From Alphaproteobacteria bacterium HGW-Alphaproteobacteria-3 (GTDB taxonomy: Bacteria > Pseudomonadota > Alphaproteobacteria > Parvibaculales > Parvibaculaceae): a stretch of 59,312 nt of DNA. The notes beneath the pieces were generated by a model. The model made no database searches, had not been told where the DNA came from, and saw only the letters and a program-made list of their open reading frames with translations. Both the position numbers and the translations under genes were made by a program. Shown in pieces: positions 44,008 to 52,838 of the stretch. Location: positions 1 to 59,312 of the forward strand of contig PHEF01000003.1 in the NCBI GenBank assembly GCA_002842875.1, written 5' to 3'. Within the stretch, counting starts at the first letter, position 1. Each line of letters starts with the position of its first letter.

Positions 44008-44685
44008 ATGGCCGTTACTTATCGCGCACTGTCGCGCCTGATGTCATATCCGGAGGCGATGCTCCAGAAGGAAGCTGGAGTTTGCGTTGAGGCTATCCGC
44101 GGTGAAGGGCTGGTGCCGGACCGTATCTTGGCGTCGCTACGCAGACTGGCCGACTACCTCTCTGAAAGTGACCTCTATGAGGTGCAGTCCGCATACGTCG
44201 ATTTGTTCGACCGCACACGTAGTCTTTCTCTTCACCTCTACGAACATGTACACGGAGAAAGCCGGGAAAGAGGGCCGGCGATGGTCGGACTGATTGAACT
44301 CTATCGCGAACATGGCCTTGAAATGGAGGTCAGTGATCTCCCCGACTACCTGCCGGTTTTCCTGGAGTTTCTGTCAATTCTCCCGGATGAGCAGGCAGCA
44401 TCGCTCATTGGAGAAGCGGCCCATGTCCTGGGGGCGATCTCCGAAAGACTGAAGAAACGCCAGAGCCCCTACCGATCCGCTTTCGGCGCTTTGCTGTCCA
44501 TCTCGGACAAGCCCGCCGACCAGGCAGCTGTCCGAAGTTTGCTTTCGCTCAAGGATGACGACCCCAACGACTTCGAGGCGCTCGACAAGGCGTGGGCCGA
44601 AGAACCCGTAACCTTCGGCCCCGACACGACACAGGATGGCTGCCCCAAGGCTCAGTCCATGCTCAATCAAATGCGCGGAGGCTAA
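44008..44685 (+). CDS. narJ: Nitrate reductase assembly chaperone NarJ
   Basis: A 225-residue all-helical chaperone of the NarJ/DmsD family that binds apo-NarG and assists cofactor insertion and docking. Typical segments are YRALSRLMSYPEAMLQ, DLFDRTRSLSLHLYEHVHGE and LPDYLPVFLEFLSILPDEQA. It starts three bases after narH. Confidence 0.94.
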   Translation: MAVTYRALSRLMSYPEAMLQKEAGVCVEAIRGEGLVPDRILASLRRLADYLSESDLYEVQSAYVDLFDRTRSLSLHLYEHVHGESRERGPAMVGLIELYREHGLEMEVSDLPDYLPVFLEFLSILPDEQAASLIGEAAHVLGAISERLKKRQSPYRSAFGALLSISDKPADQAAVRSLLSLKDDDPNDFEALDKAWAEEPVTFGPDTTQDGCPKAQSMLNQMRGG

Positions 44686-44759
44686 CTTTGCGGACAGAAA
44701 TGAAATTGGACGGGCGCTCGATACGAGCTTCTTGCTGACTGAGGAGAAGGAGGCCGGCC

Positions 44760-45524
44760 ATGGCTCAGGAATACACGACTTCACTTGCCAGCGCGGGATG
44801 GCTCGATCAGGCCATGTTCGGGTACTATCCCTACATCGCTCTTGCCGTATTGGCGATCGGCTCTGTCATCCGGTTTGACCGGGAGCCCTATACGTGGCGC
44901 TCGGGATCATCCCAACTGCTTCGGCGAAAGCAGCTCATGCTGGGATCGGTGCTGTTCCATGTCGGAGTTCTTGTCATTTTCGGTGGACACTTTATCGGCT
45001 TGCTGACGCCGATTGAACTCTTTGATGCGCTGGGAATCAGTCACGGCGCCAAACAAGTCCTTGCGATCGTAGCGGGCGGGATTACCGGTGTCTTCGCAAT
45101 CCTGGGCGCTCTGATCCTCCTTCATCGCCGCCTGTTCGATCCGCGCATTCGTGCGACGTCGAGCTTTGGTGACACGGCAATACTCGTCGTCCTTACACTT
45201 CAACTCGCGCTAGGGCTTTCGACGATCCCGCTATCGGCGCAGCATCTTGATGGTTCAGAGATGGTGAAGTTCATGTCCTGGGCCCAGGGTATTTTCGCTT
45301 TCAGGCCCGGCGCGGCAAACTACGTCGCGGATGTTCACTGGATCTTCAAGGCGCATCTTTTTCTGGGGCTGACAATTTTCCTGGTGTTCCCCTTCACGCG
45401 TCTCGTTCACATGCTCTCGGCGCCGGTCTGGTACCTCAATAGGCGGGGGTGGCAACTCGTTCGGACCCGGCGGGATATGGCGGCTGACAGCAAGCGGGCC
45501 AAATCATCAGCAGGAGGTGTGTGA
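44760..45524 (+). CDS. narI: Respiratory nitrate reductase gamma subunit NarI
   Basis: A 254-residue membrane cytochrome b with five hydrophobic segments. It oxidises quinol and passes electrons to NarH. Probable haem-ligand histidines are in GSVLFHVGVLVIFGGHFIGL near the N-terminus and FKAHLFLGLTIF and RLVHMLSAP near the C-terminus. GGAGAAGGAGG precedes the ATG. A 74-base gap after narJ contains no gene. The stop overlaps the ppiC start. Confidence 0.95.
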   Translation: MAQEYTTSLASAGWLDQAMFGYYPYIALAVLAIGSVIRFDREPYTWRSGSSQLLRRKQLMLGSVLFHVGVLVIFGGHFIGLLTPIELFDALGISHGAKQVLAIVAGGITGVFAILGALILLHRRLFDPRIRATSSFGDTAILVVLTLQLALGLSTIPLSAQHLDGSEMVKFMSWAQGIFAFRPGAANYVADVHWIFKAHLFLGLTIFLVFPFTRLVHMLSAPVWYLNRRGWQLVRTRRDMAADSKRAKSSAGGV

Positions 45525-46657
45525 TGTCTGGTCCTACGGCCGTCTTCCATGGCGTGGAAGTGCCCGAAACGCTACTGGCAATGGAAATCCAGAACCATCA
45601 GGCAGCGACGCTGTCAGAAGCACGTGCCCAGGCTGGACGTGCGCTGGCAGTGAAGGCCGTCCTGCTTGATCGCGCCAGAGAGCTTGGCCTGGAAGCTGAT
45701 CCGGAGCGTAATTTTGACGGACAAGAGGAGACCTGTGACGAAGCACTCATTCGCGCTGTGCTCAGTGAAGAAATAGATGTCGACGCACCTTCCGAGGCCG
45801 ATCTTCTAGCCGTCTATGATGCCCAGCCAGAAGCATTTATGTCTCCGCCTCTGATCGAGGCCGCGCACATACTCGTGGCGGTTTCCGGTGAGGATGCCAT
45901 TGATCCTGCCGCTGCGCGGGCAAAGGCGACTGATCTCATCTTTCAGCTAAGGGCACGTCCGGAAATTTTCGGACGGTTGGCGATGGAACATTCCGCATGT
46001 CCATCAGCCAGCGAAGGCGGGTCGCTTGGGCAGCTGCGCCCCGGCGACATCCTTCCGAAAATCTGGAACGCGCTTATGGAGATGAAGGCTGGCGAGATTT
46101 CAAGCGAGCCCGTGTTGACTGAGCACGGCTGGCATGTTCTCCGCCTTGACCAACTGTCACCCGCCGCGCGCTTACCCTTTGAATATGTCCGCCCCCATAT
46201 CGCGATGAAGATCGAAGCACGGTTCTGGACCAGGGCAGCGGCACGCTATGTGGATGTGCTTCTCGTGAACTCGGCGGCAGAGCCCCGGTTGAAGCTCGAT
46301 ACCGATGGTCGGTTATCTGATGAAGAGAACAGCATCCTGCGCCTCGACGGACTGCTCGGTTCCGCGCTGGCAGACATCGAAAGCATTTATGACCAGCTTC
46401 CGCCACGTATTCGCCAATCTGTCGAGTTGACCGCTGATCGGGAGGGGGAGGCACCCGGCGGGGTACTCGCCCGGTCAATCCGGAAATTTCTCGCGTCTGC
46501 CAATGACGAGGCATGGACCCAGCTGATCTCCAGGCTGCGGGACAGTTCTTCTCCCCTTGTAGACAGTCTTGACGTGGTCGTCGCACACCAGCTGCCTCCG
46601 GTCCGCACGTCGCATCGTCTCATAGAGATGAGAAGCAGGGTCGAGACAAAACCCTGA
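45524..46657 (+). CDS. PpiC-type peptidyl-prolyl isomerase in the nar operon
   Basis: About 377 residues. The parvulin domain spans about residues 110-215: PPLIEAAHILVAVSGEDA, FGRLAMEHSACPSASEGGSL, GQLRPGDILPKIWNALMEM, LTEHGWHVLRLD. The N-terminal 100 residues are helical and lack a signal peptide, so it is probably cytosolic. The C-terminal approximately 150 residues match nothing I know. Similar isomerases follow narGHJI in other bacteria and are thought to help fold the reductase. AGGAGG lies six bases before the ATG at 45524, inside the narI stop. Confidence 0.85.
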   Translation: MSGPTAVFHGVEVPETLLAMEIQNHQAATLSEARAQAGRALAVKAVLLDRARELGLEADPERNFDGQEETCDEALIRAVLSEEIDVDAPSEADLLAVYDAQPEAFMSPPLIEAAHILVAVSGEDAIDPAAARAKATDLIFQLRARPEIFGRLAMEHSACPSASEGGSLGQLRPGDILPKIWNALMEMKAGEISSEPVLTEHGWHVLRLDQLSPAARLPFEYVRPHIAMKIEARFWTRAAARYVDVLLVNSAAEPRLKLDTDGRLSDEENSILRLDGLLGSALADIESIYDQLPPRIRQSVELTADREGEAPGGVLARSIRKFLASANDEAWTQLISRLRDSSSPLVDSLDVVVAHQLPPVRTSHRLIEMRSRVETKP

Positions 46658-46674
46658 AGGTAAGGAGATGGGCT

Positions 46675-47235
46675 ATGGTCAACATAAAGAAGGTTGGAGA
46701 AATCGAGTCGGCACGGCTGGAATTGCTAAGCGAGCCGCTGGTCTGGTTCTTCGCCGAGCATTATCGCCACCGCGACGTGTGCAAGCGGCTCCTTCAGCTC
46801 ATTGATGTGGTTGAGTTTGACCGGAACGCGCTGAGCGCGATCCTGGAAATTCTTGAGTGTGACCTGCCCATCCACATCCTCGATGAGGAAGACGATCTCT
46901 TCCCTCTGATGCGCAAACGATGTGAGCCCAATGATCATATCGAGAATGTGCTTGGTTTTCTTTCCGGCGAACACGCGACGGACATGCATGATGCATCGGC
47001 GGTGAAGTGCGTCATCGCCAAGGCCATTTCCGAAAAACGAGGACTCGGATGTTATTCGGAATCTCGATCGGTGATCGAGCAGTTCTGCACGGGTCTGAAA
47101 GGGCATATTGCCGTCGAGAATGCCGTCGTCCTACCCGTTGCACGGGTGCGGCTTACCGAGACAGACCTGCGTAACCTTGGGCGGCGGCTTGCCGCCAGAC
47201 GCGGACTTCCGGATCCATTTCCCGAGGCGTCATGA
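46675..47235 (+). CDS. Hemerythrin-like HHE cation-binding protein
   Basis: A 186-residue helical protein. Candidate iron ligands are in FFAEHYRHRDVCKRLL, LPIHILDEEDDLFPLMRKRC and GLKGHIAVENAVVLPVARVR. The H, H-x-x-x-E and H-x-x-x-E pattern fits HHE domains. Members bind a di-iron site and deal with oxygen, nitric oxide or iron-sulfur repair (as in RIC/YtfE). In a nitrate reductase operon, a role in nitric-oxide defence or cluster repair is likely (inference). AAGGAG precedes the ATG; it overlaps the next gene by four bases. Confidence 0.75.
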   Translation: MVNIKKVGEIESARLELLSEPLVWFFAEHYRHRDVCKRLLQLIDVVEFDRNALSAILEILECDLPIHILDEEDDLFPLMRKRCEPNDHIENVLGFLSGEHATDMHDASAVKCVIAKAISEKRGLGCYSESRSVIEQFCTGLKGHIAVENAVVLPVARVRLTETDLRNLGRRLAARRGLPDPFPEAS

Positions 47236-47870
47236 TAGACACGCTTATAAGAAACAATATGGCTTGGGCCCGCGCTCGCATGCGTGCAGATCCCCAGCTC
47301 TTAATGCGCTTTTCCGAACAACAAGCGACTGAATATCTACGGAAAAGCTGTAGTGACAGCCGAGTCCCGGCGAACGAAGTCGTAGGACTGGATTCCGGCG
47401 AGATGTTTGTTCATCGGAACATGGAAAATCTGGCGCCGTCGAGAGATATCAACTTCCTTTCGGTCATTCAGTATCCCCTCAAGGTGCTGAAGGTCAGGCA
47501 CATCATCGTCTGCCGGCATTATGGGTGTCACGGTGTTTGCGCTGCGCTCGATAGCAACCGCCGCGGACTGATTGATTACTGGTTGCAACTCCTTGCAGAC
47601 CTCGCGCACCGGTGCGCTGAGCGCTTTGATGCGATCACGGACTTCAAAACAAAGATAAACGCTACCTGCCAACAGAATATGAGAGCCCAGGGTGAGTATG
47701 TAGGACGCAACCGCTTCATCATCGATGCGTGGTGCCAATGGCAGACCCTAGACATACATGGTTGGATCTACTCAGTTCGCGACGGTCTTATCCGGAATTT
47801 CGATCTGACCGCAGAAAAGACGATGGATGTCGAAACGTTTGCGCGGCGCTCCTGGTGTCCAGATGGTTGA
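47232..47870 (+). CDS. Beta-class carbonic anhydrase
   Basis: A 212-residue zinc enzyme interconverting carbon dioxide and bicarbonate. The zinc and catalytic motifs are SCSDSRVPANEVVGL with GEMFVHRNMENLA, then IIVCRHYGCHGVCAALDSN, giving Cys-Asp and His-x-x-Cys ligands. It is complete. Compared with relatives, CRHYGCHGV replaces the common CGHYGCGGV, so fine properties may differ. Its place between a hemerythrin-like gene and mobA in the nar operon is unusual; it may supply bicarbonate or buffer pH during anaerobic growth (inference). Confidence 0.9.
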   Translation: MIDTLIRNNMAWARARMRADPQLLMRFSEQQATEYLRKSCSDSRVPANEVVGLDSGEMFVHRNMENLAPSRDINFLSVIQYPLKVLKVRHIIVCRHYGCHGVCAALDSNRRGLIDYWLQLLADLAHRCAERFDAITDFKTKINATCQQNMRAQGEYVGRNRFIIDAWCQWQTLDIHGWIYSVRDGLIRNFDLTAEKTMDVETFARRSWCPDG

Positions 47871-48465
47871 ATTCGGTGTGATCATTCTGGCCGGTGGTGA
47901 TGGCGCGCGCATCGGCGGCAGAAAGGCTGAACGCTTTCTCGCCGGGAAGCGACTTATCGATCACGTGTCTGCGCTGGTGAATGGCTTGCAAGTGCCTGCG
48001 GTAGTAAATGTCAGACAGCGAGGCCAAGTGGGAAAAACGTGTCTGCCTGAGATCACAGACCATCCGGCTGCTGAGGGACCACTTGCCGGATTGCTGGCTG
48101 GCATGGATTGGGCACTTGCGAACAACCTGGCTGGATTCGTTACATATCCTTGTGACAGCCCTTTCTTGCCTTGCGATCTGTTTCTGCGTCTTGTGGCCGC
48201 TGTCAGGGAAACCGGCTGTCCTGCCGTCGCCGCGCAGCAAGGCGCATCATATCCCACATCTGCGGCTTGGCCCTTCACCTGTCAGGGTACCCTCAGGAAA
48301 TACGCCCTCGAGGGACGGCGAAGCCTTCACGGGGCGCTTGAGCGCTGCCGCGCTGTTCAAGTTGAATGGAGTCCTGAGCGGTCCGCAGAGTTCATGAACA
48401 TAAACACAATGGAAGATCTGTTGACGGCGGAACACGTTGTCCAATCCGGGACTCGCAGAACTTGA
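47863..48465 (+). CDS. mobA: Molybdenum cofactor guanylyltransferase MobA
   Basis: A 200-residue nucleotidyltransferase that joins GMP to molybdopterin, giving the guanine dinucleotide cofactor NarG needs. The GTP-binding loop is in VIILAGGDGARIGGRKAERF; VTYPCDSPFLPCDLF holds the metal aspartate. I take the ATG at 47863, which overlaps the carbonic anhydrase end. An earlier start at 47827 would add 12 residues. It is the last gene of the nar operon and functionally fits it. Confidence 0.88.
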   Translation: MVEFGVIILAGGDGARIGGRKAERFLAGKRLIDHVSALVNGLQVPAVVNVRQRGQVGKTCLPEITDHPAAEGPLAGLLAGMDWALANNLAGFVTYPCDSPFLPCDLFLRLVAAVRETGCPAVAAQQGASYPTSAAWPFTCQGTLRKYALEGRRSLHGALERCRAVQVEWSPERSAEFMNINTMEDLLTAEHVVQSGTRRT

Positions 48466-48874
48466 CCTGCCATTGAGGTTTCCCCTTCGGGGACTAGAGT
48501 TGCGGTACGCCGTATGCCCTCTCGGGCGTGTTGAGTAACAGGTCGGCACACGGCGTTTTCGGAGCGTCGAGAGTTTAGGTCTGTTGCGATGAGTTCGACG
48601 ACGGAGGCTAATTCGTCAATAAATCGCGGCGGTGGAAATTTGGCTGGGGACAACGGTTCAGGCGCGGTCCTCCTTCGACTTCAAACCATCCCCCCAGCTT
48701 GTTCGGCCGGTTGTCAGGCTTGCCGGGGAAGCCGCAGTCGCCCAATTGGGCTTCGACACCGGTCATCCGGTGAATGTCGGTTCAGACAATGGCGTCTGTT
48801 TCGGCGAGCGCTCGTCGAGCAAGCGCTTTTTTATGGTTCGCGGCTGGTGCCGCCTAGTGAAGGACGGACGGCGA
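48466..48874. other. Intergenic region between the nar operon and the porin gene
   Basis: About 400 bases. Besides the hairpins near its left end I see no gene with support. A frame in phase with the porin extends back to 48632, but it lacks family similarity and the porin signal peptide starts at 48875. The porin promoter should be here. Confidence 0.45.
48507..48559 (+). terminator. Possible terminator of the nar operon
   Basis: ACGCCGT (48507-48513) pairs with ACGGCGT (48550-48556), followed by TTTT. The long loop contains GCCC/GGGC as an inner stem. A smaller TCCCC/GGGGA hairpin lies at about 48481-48492. Neither is a textbook terminator. Confidence 0.3.
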
Positions 48875-50113
48875 ATGCGATCGTATCAGTCGAAACGTGC
48901 CTGTCTGGTTGCTGCTCTTGTCATTTCCGCGGCCGGCGCCGCCAGCGGCCCCGCCCAGGCCGAAGAGGGTTTCACAGAAGCGCTTCTCGGCGGCAAGCCG
49001 ATCATCGACCTGCGCCTGCGTTACGAGCATGTCGAACAGGACGGATTGCCGAACAACGCGAACGCCTATACGGGTCGCGCGCGCCTCGGTTACGAGACCG
49101 GATCGTTCTACGGCTTCTCGGCTTTGGCCGATTTCGACCTAATAGGTCATGTCGGTCCGGAAGACTACAACGACAGCATCAACGGCCGGACCACCTATCC
49201 TGTTGTGCCCGACGCCGGCGCGGCGGAGCTGAACCGACTGCAGATCGCCTACACCGGACTTCCCGATACGACGGTGACGGTCGGCCGCCAGCGCATCATT
49301 CTCGGCAATGCCCGCTTCGTCGGCAATGTCGGCTGGCGTCAGAACGAACAGACCTTCGACGCCTTTCGTGTGGTCAACACGAGCCTGCCCGACACGACGC
49401 TCGGCTACGCCTATGTCAATCGCGTCAATCGCATCTTCGGCGAAAACAGCCCCGCCGCACGTTTCCGTGGCGACACGCATCTCTTCAATGTTGACTATGC
49501 CGGGCCCGGCGTTGTGACCATCGGCGGTTACGCCTATCTCCTCGATCTCAACGAAGCACCGGCGCTGTCGACGGCGACCTATGGCGTTCGCCTCTCCGCA
49601 CCTTTCGACATTGCCGAAGGCACGAAGCTCACGCTGACTGGCGAATACGCACATCAGATCGACCGCGCGGGCAATCCGCTGTCGCTCGATCTGGACTACT
49701 ACCTCGCCGAAGCGACGGTCGCCCATGGCGCCGCAAGCCTGACGGCCGGCTATGAGCGGCTTGGAAGCGACGGCACCACGGGATTTTCCACGCCGCTTGC
49801 CACGCTTCACGCCTTCAATGGCTGGGCCGATGCTTTCCTCGCGACGCCTGCGGCAGGTCTCGAAGACATTTATGTCGCTGCATCATACGCGCTGACCGGC
49901 ATTCCGATGGTTTCCAAGCTCATGCTCGGTGTGGCCTATCACGAATTCTCATCCGACAAGGGCGGCGTCGACTTCGGCAATGAATTCGACGTCGTCGCAA
50001 ACTTCATTCTCACCAGTCGGCTGTCGTTCAACGTCAAATACGCCAGCTTCGACGGCAAGAACGGCTTTGCCGACCGCGACAAGACCTGGATTTCCGTCAC
50101 ATACGCCTATTGA
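48875..50113 (+). CDS. Outer-membrane beta-barrel protein, alginate-export/porin type
   Basis: A 412-residue exported protein. The signal peptide runs from MRSYQSKRACLVAALVISAA to about GPAQA-EE. The mature part alternates short polar turns and amphipathic strands (PIIDLRLRYEHVEQDG, TTVTVGRQRIILGNARFVGN, FNVKYASFDGKNG) and ends in the aromatic strand ISVTYAY, the barrel insertion signal. The GRQRI segment is typical of AlgE-like porins. The substrate is unknown; anion or nitrate uptake would suit the neighbours but is not shown. It is monocistronic, about 410 bases after mobA. Confidence 0.8.
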   Translation: MRSYQSKRACLVAALVISAAGAASGPAQAEEGFTEALLGGKPIIDLRLRYEHVEQDGLPNNANAYTGRARLGYETGSFYGFSALADFDLIGHVGPEDYNDSINGRTTYPVVPDAGAAELNRLQIAYTGLPDTTVTVGRQRIILGNARFVGNVGWRQNEQTFDAFRVVNTSLPDTTLGYAYVNRVNRIFGENSPAARFRGDTHLFNVDYAGPGVVTIGGYAYLLDLNEAPALSTATYGVRLSAPFDIAEGTKLTLTGEYAHQIDRAGNPLSLDLDYYLAEATVAHGAASLTAGYERLGSDGTTGFSTPLATLHAFNGWADAFLATPAAGLEDIYVAASYALTGIPMVSKLMLGVAYHEFSSDKGGVDFGNEFDVVANFILTSRLSFNVKYASFDGKNGFADRDKTWISVTYAY

Positions 50114-50276
50114 TCGTCTGTCGCTGGACAGAACGGCACATGCACTCGCGCCAACGGGCGCTGGCACGCTGACGCTGACTTGTCGCCGGTTTGGAACCAT
50201 AGGGCGCGATCAACCGGCGAGGAAACATGCGTCCGGCCCGGCTTAACGGGTCAGCACCCTCTTCCCAACCCAACTG

Positions 50277-50591
50277 TTGCACTTCAAATGTGAACCCACA
50301 ATCCCACGGGATGATGCCGAGGCGGTCAGATGGTACCGGCTGGCGGCGGCGCAGGGTGACGCCGATGCGCAAAACAATCTCGGGGTCATGTATGCTGAAG
50401 GGCAAGGTGTCCCGCGGGATAATGTGGCGGTGCACATGTGGTTCAGCCTCGCGACTACCTTTGCGACTCATTCAGAAGTTCGTGATGCCATAATCAAACT
50501 ACGCGATTTTCCCTCGATTTTAATGTCACCCGCACAGATCGCCGAAGCGCAGAAGCTGTCCCGTGAATGGTTTACGCGGTTTGAGACTTGA
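50277..50591 (+). pseudogene. Sel1-repeat protein fragment
   Basis: The frame contains AVRWYRLAAAQGDADAQNNL, then GVMYAEGQGVPRDNVAVHMW and FSLATT, i.e. one and a half Sel1 tetratricopeptide-like repeats, and ends KLSREWFTRFET. A normal Sel1 protein has several repeats and usually a signal peptide; neither is present before 50277. The similarity begins abruptly in the first repeat. It is therefore most likely the C-terminal stump of a truncated gene near the island edge. Confidence 0.6.
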
Positions 50592-50782
50592 GACTGACAA
50601 GTAGTCTCAACGGCAGCACGAGGATTTTGGTACCCCAGCGAACTCCAAGCCGCGTCGTATGTGGACCAACAGCAAGCCCGCCGCATGAAGCCATCTGGGG
50701 GAAAGCTGGGGGAGAAAGCAGTCGCGAAGTGATTGCGGTCATCGCCGCAAGAACAATAACTATTTGAATTATATGTTGGAAT

Positions 50783-50859
<77 letters not shown>

Positions 50860-51096
50860 CAAGGGGCAAGCCACAGGGAAGGCGGCCTGCCGAAGCGGGC
50901 GCAAGGTAGAACAATTCGCGGCCGCAAACAATGGGCCGGGGCGAGCGCCGTGCCGGTGCGAATTCCGTCTCGCGGTACACGGCAATTCGGGCATTGCCGC
51001 GGCGCCAGCCCCGGATTATGGGGAGCGGACGGGAGGCCTGCCCCGAACTCTGGGGGCGCGGCCGGCCATCGATCACCATGTTTCCGGGAGATGGAG

Positions 51097-52191
51097 ATGA
51101 CGAACACACAGCCTGGCTGGCGCATTCTTGGCGGCCCCGGTTCCCCTTTTTCCCTGAAGATGCGCGCCGTGATGCGCTACCGGCGTCTGCCGCATGTCTG
51201 GGTCGTGCCGACGGGCTTTCTCGCCGAAAGCGGCGAGCTGAAGGAAGCCGGCAAGCCTGTCATTCCGGTCGTAAGGGCGCCCGAGGGCGACTACTGGGCT
51301 GACACCACGCCGATGATCCTTGAACTCGAACGTCGCTATCCGGACCGGCGAAGCGTGCTTCCTGCCGATCCGGCGCAGCGTTTTCTGTCTTTGCTGATTG
51401 AGGATTTTGCGGATGAGTGGCTGGTCCTCGCTCTCTTCGACATGCGATGGGACGCCGAGGCCGATCAGGCCTTCTGTTCGAAGCGGCAGATGGCCGGTTG
51501 GCTCGGGGCAATGCCGACACCGCAATTCGACGAAATCATCAGCCGCTTTCGCGCCCGCCAGACCGATCTGCTGGCGTCCCTTGGCGACCGCACGGTCAAT
51601 CGTCCCCTGCTGCGCGCGACCTATGAGGAAATCCTTGCGGCGATAGAAGCGCAGCTCGAGTGCGGCCGTTTCCTGTTCGGCAGCCGGCCGTCGATAGCCG
51701 ATTTCGGCCTCTCCGGTCAGCTGTCGCAATGTGCGATCGACCCGACAGCGTCGGCGATCATGCGCCGCAAGGCGGTGCGCACCTTCCAATGGGTACAGGA
51801 CCTGGACGACGCCTCGGGCATAGACGGTGTCTGGCAGGACGCGGGGGACCCTCCGGGGCCCGGTGCCGGGAGCCTGCTTGCGCTGATCGGCGAGGTCTAC
51901 CTGCCCTACATGACGGCAAACGCCGCCGCGGTTGCCGCGGGCGAGGCGACCTTGTCCACGCATCTTCGCGGGCAGCCTTTCGTGGCGCGCGCCAACCGCT
52001 ACAAGCAGCGTTGTCTCGGCGCGCTGAAGCTCTCCCTGGCGGAGGCTCTGGCGAACGGTGCATCATCCGGGCTCGAAGAGATACTCCGCCGCCACGGCTG
52101 CTGGGAGGCGCTTCAGCTCGCGCCGGGGGAGGCGCCGGCTATCTCCGTTCCGCGTCACGATGTGGCCGAGCCGCAATCGGGACCCTTCTGA
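51097..52191 (+). CDS. Glutathione S-transferase-like protein
   Basis: A 364-residue protein. The N-terminal 80 residues look like a thioredoxin-fold GST domain (WRILGGPGSPFSLKMRAVMR, TPMILELERRYPDRR). The helical C-terminal GST domain (GRFLFGSRPSIADFGLSGQL) follows, then about 150 extra residues. The Ser in GSPFS could be the active residue. Relatives include large GST-fold proteins without known substrate. The ATG at 51097 has GGGAG six bases before it; the ATG at 51091 is too close. A frame extending upstream through the tRNA is an artefact. It is probably cytosolic. Confidence 0.75.
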   Translation: MTNTQPGWRILGGPGSPFSLKMRAVMRYRRLPHVWVVPTGFLAESGELKEAGKPVIPVVRAPEGDYWADTTPMILELERRYPDRRSVLPADPAQRFLSLLIEDFADEWLVLALFDMRWDAEADQAFCSKRQMAGWLGAMPTPQFDEIISRFRARQTDLLASLGDRTVNRPLLRATYEEILAAIEAQLECGRFLFGSRPSIADFGLSGQLSQCAIDPTASAIMRRKAVRTFQWVQDLDDASGIDGVWQDAGDPPGPGAGSLLALIGEVYLPYMTANAAAVAAGEATLSTHLRGQPFVARANRYKQRCLGALKLSLAEALANGASSGLEEILRRHGCWEALQLAPGEAPAISVPRHDVAEPQSGPF

Positions 52192-52304
52192 ACCCGGCGG
52201 ACGCCCATGCCGCCGCTTGGCCTCTGTCTCGATATGGCATATAGGAAGGAGCCCCCGGAAAACCGCGCGCCCGCCAAGGGCCAGACCCGAGAGTTTTGCG
52301 TTCC

Positions 52305-52805
52305 ATGTCGGAGCCGTTGCGGCTTGCGCCCTTTGACGTTTACATCGATCCGCTGCTCGCTTTTCAGGACGCGCGCCTGCGCGAAATGTTCGCCTATTGG
52401 CAGAGCAAGCGCGGCGGCAGGCCGTTTCCGGCGCGCACCGATGTGAGCCCCGGCGACATCGTCAATCACCTTCCCTCGGTTTTTCTGATCGATGCCCGGC
52501 CTCCCGCTCTCACGCTGTCCGATTTTCGTGTCCGGCTGATGGGCACGGCCCTCAACGATCTCTTTGCGCGCGATTTCACGGGCCGCTCGCTCGAAGGCGA
52601 AATGCCGGCGAAATCGGCGGCTGCCCTTGCCAGGGTTTTCGGCATCGTCTGTCAGTTGCGCCGTCCGCTCCGTCTTTATGGCGCCGCCGTCTTTGCCAGG
52701 GCTCAGCCCTTGACGGCGGTCGAGGCGGTGCTGATGCCGCTCACCACGGGCAGCGGATCGGTCGACATGGTGATGGGCGAATTGATAAAGCGCGCCTCGG
52801 CCTGA
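52305..52805 (+). CDS. PAS-domain protein of the PAS_5 type
   Basis: A 166-residue single-domain protein. The pattern LREMFAYWQSKRGGRPFPAR, TDVSPGDIVNHLPSVFLIDA and GTALNDLFARDFTGRSL is that of the PAS_5 family, common and often multicopy in alphaproteobacteria. No output domain exists, so it probably binds a ligand or partner. The function is unknown. It lies 113 bases after the GST-like gene. Confidence 0.75.
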   Translation: MSEPLRLAPFDVYIDPLLAFQDARLREMFAYWQSKRGGRPFPARTDVSPGDIVNHLPSVFLIDARPPALTLSDFRVRLMGTALNDLFARDFTGRSLEGEMPAKSAAALARVFGIVCQLRRPLRLYGAAVFARAQPLTAVEAVLMPLTTGSGSVDMVMGELIKRASA

Positions 52806-52838
52806 ACGCGGTTCGCCGTCCGGGAAAGCAAACGAAAA

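Noticed and set aside
48632..48874. 81-residue N-terminal extension of the porin
   Set aside because: The signal peptide begins at 48875; an extension before it would block export.
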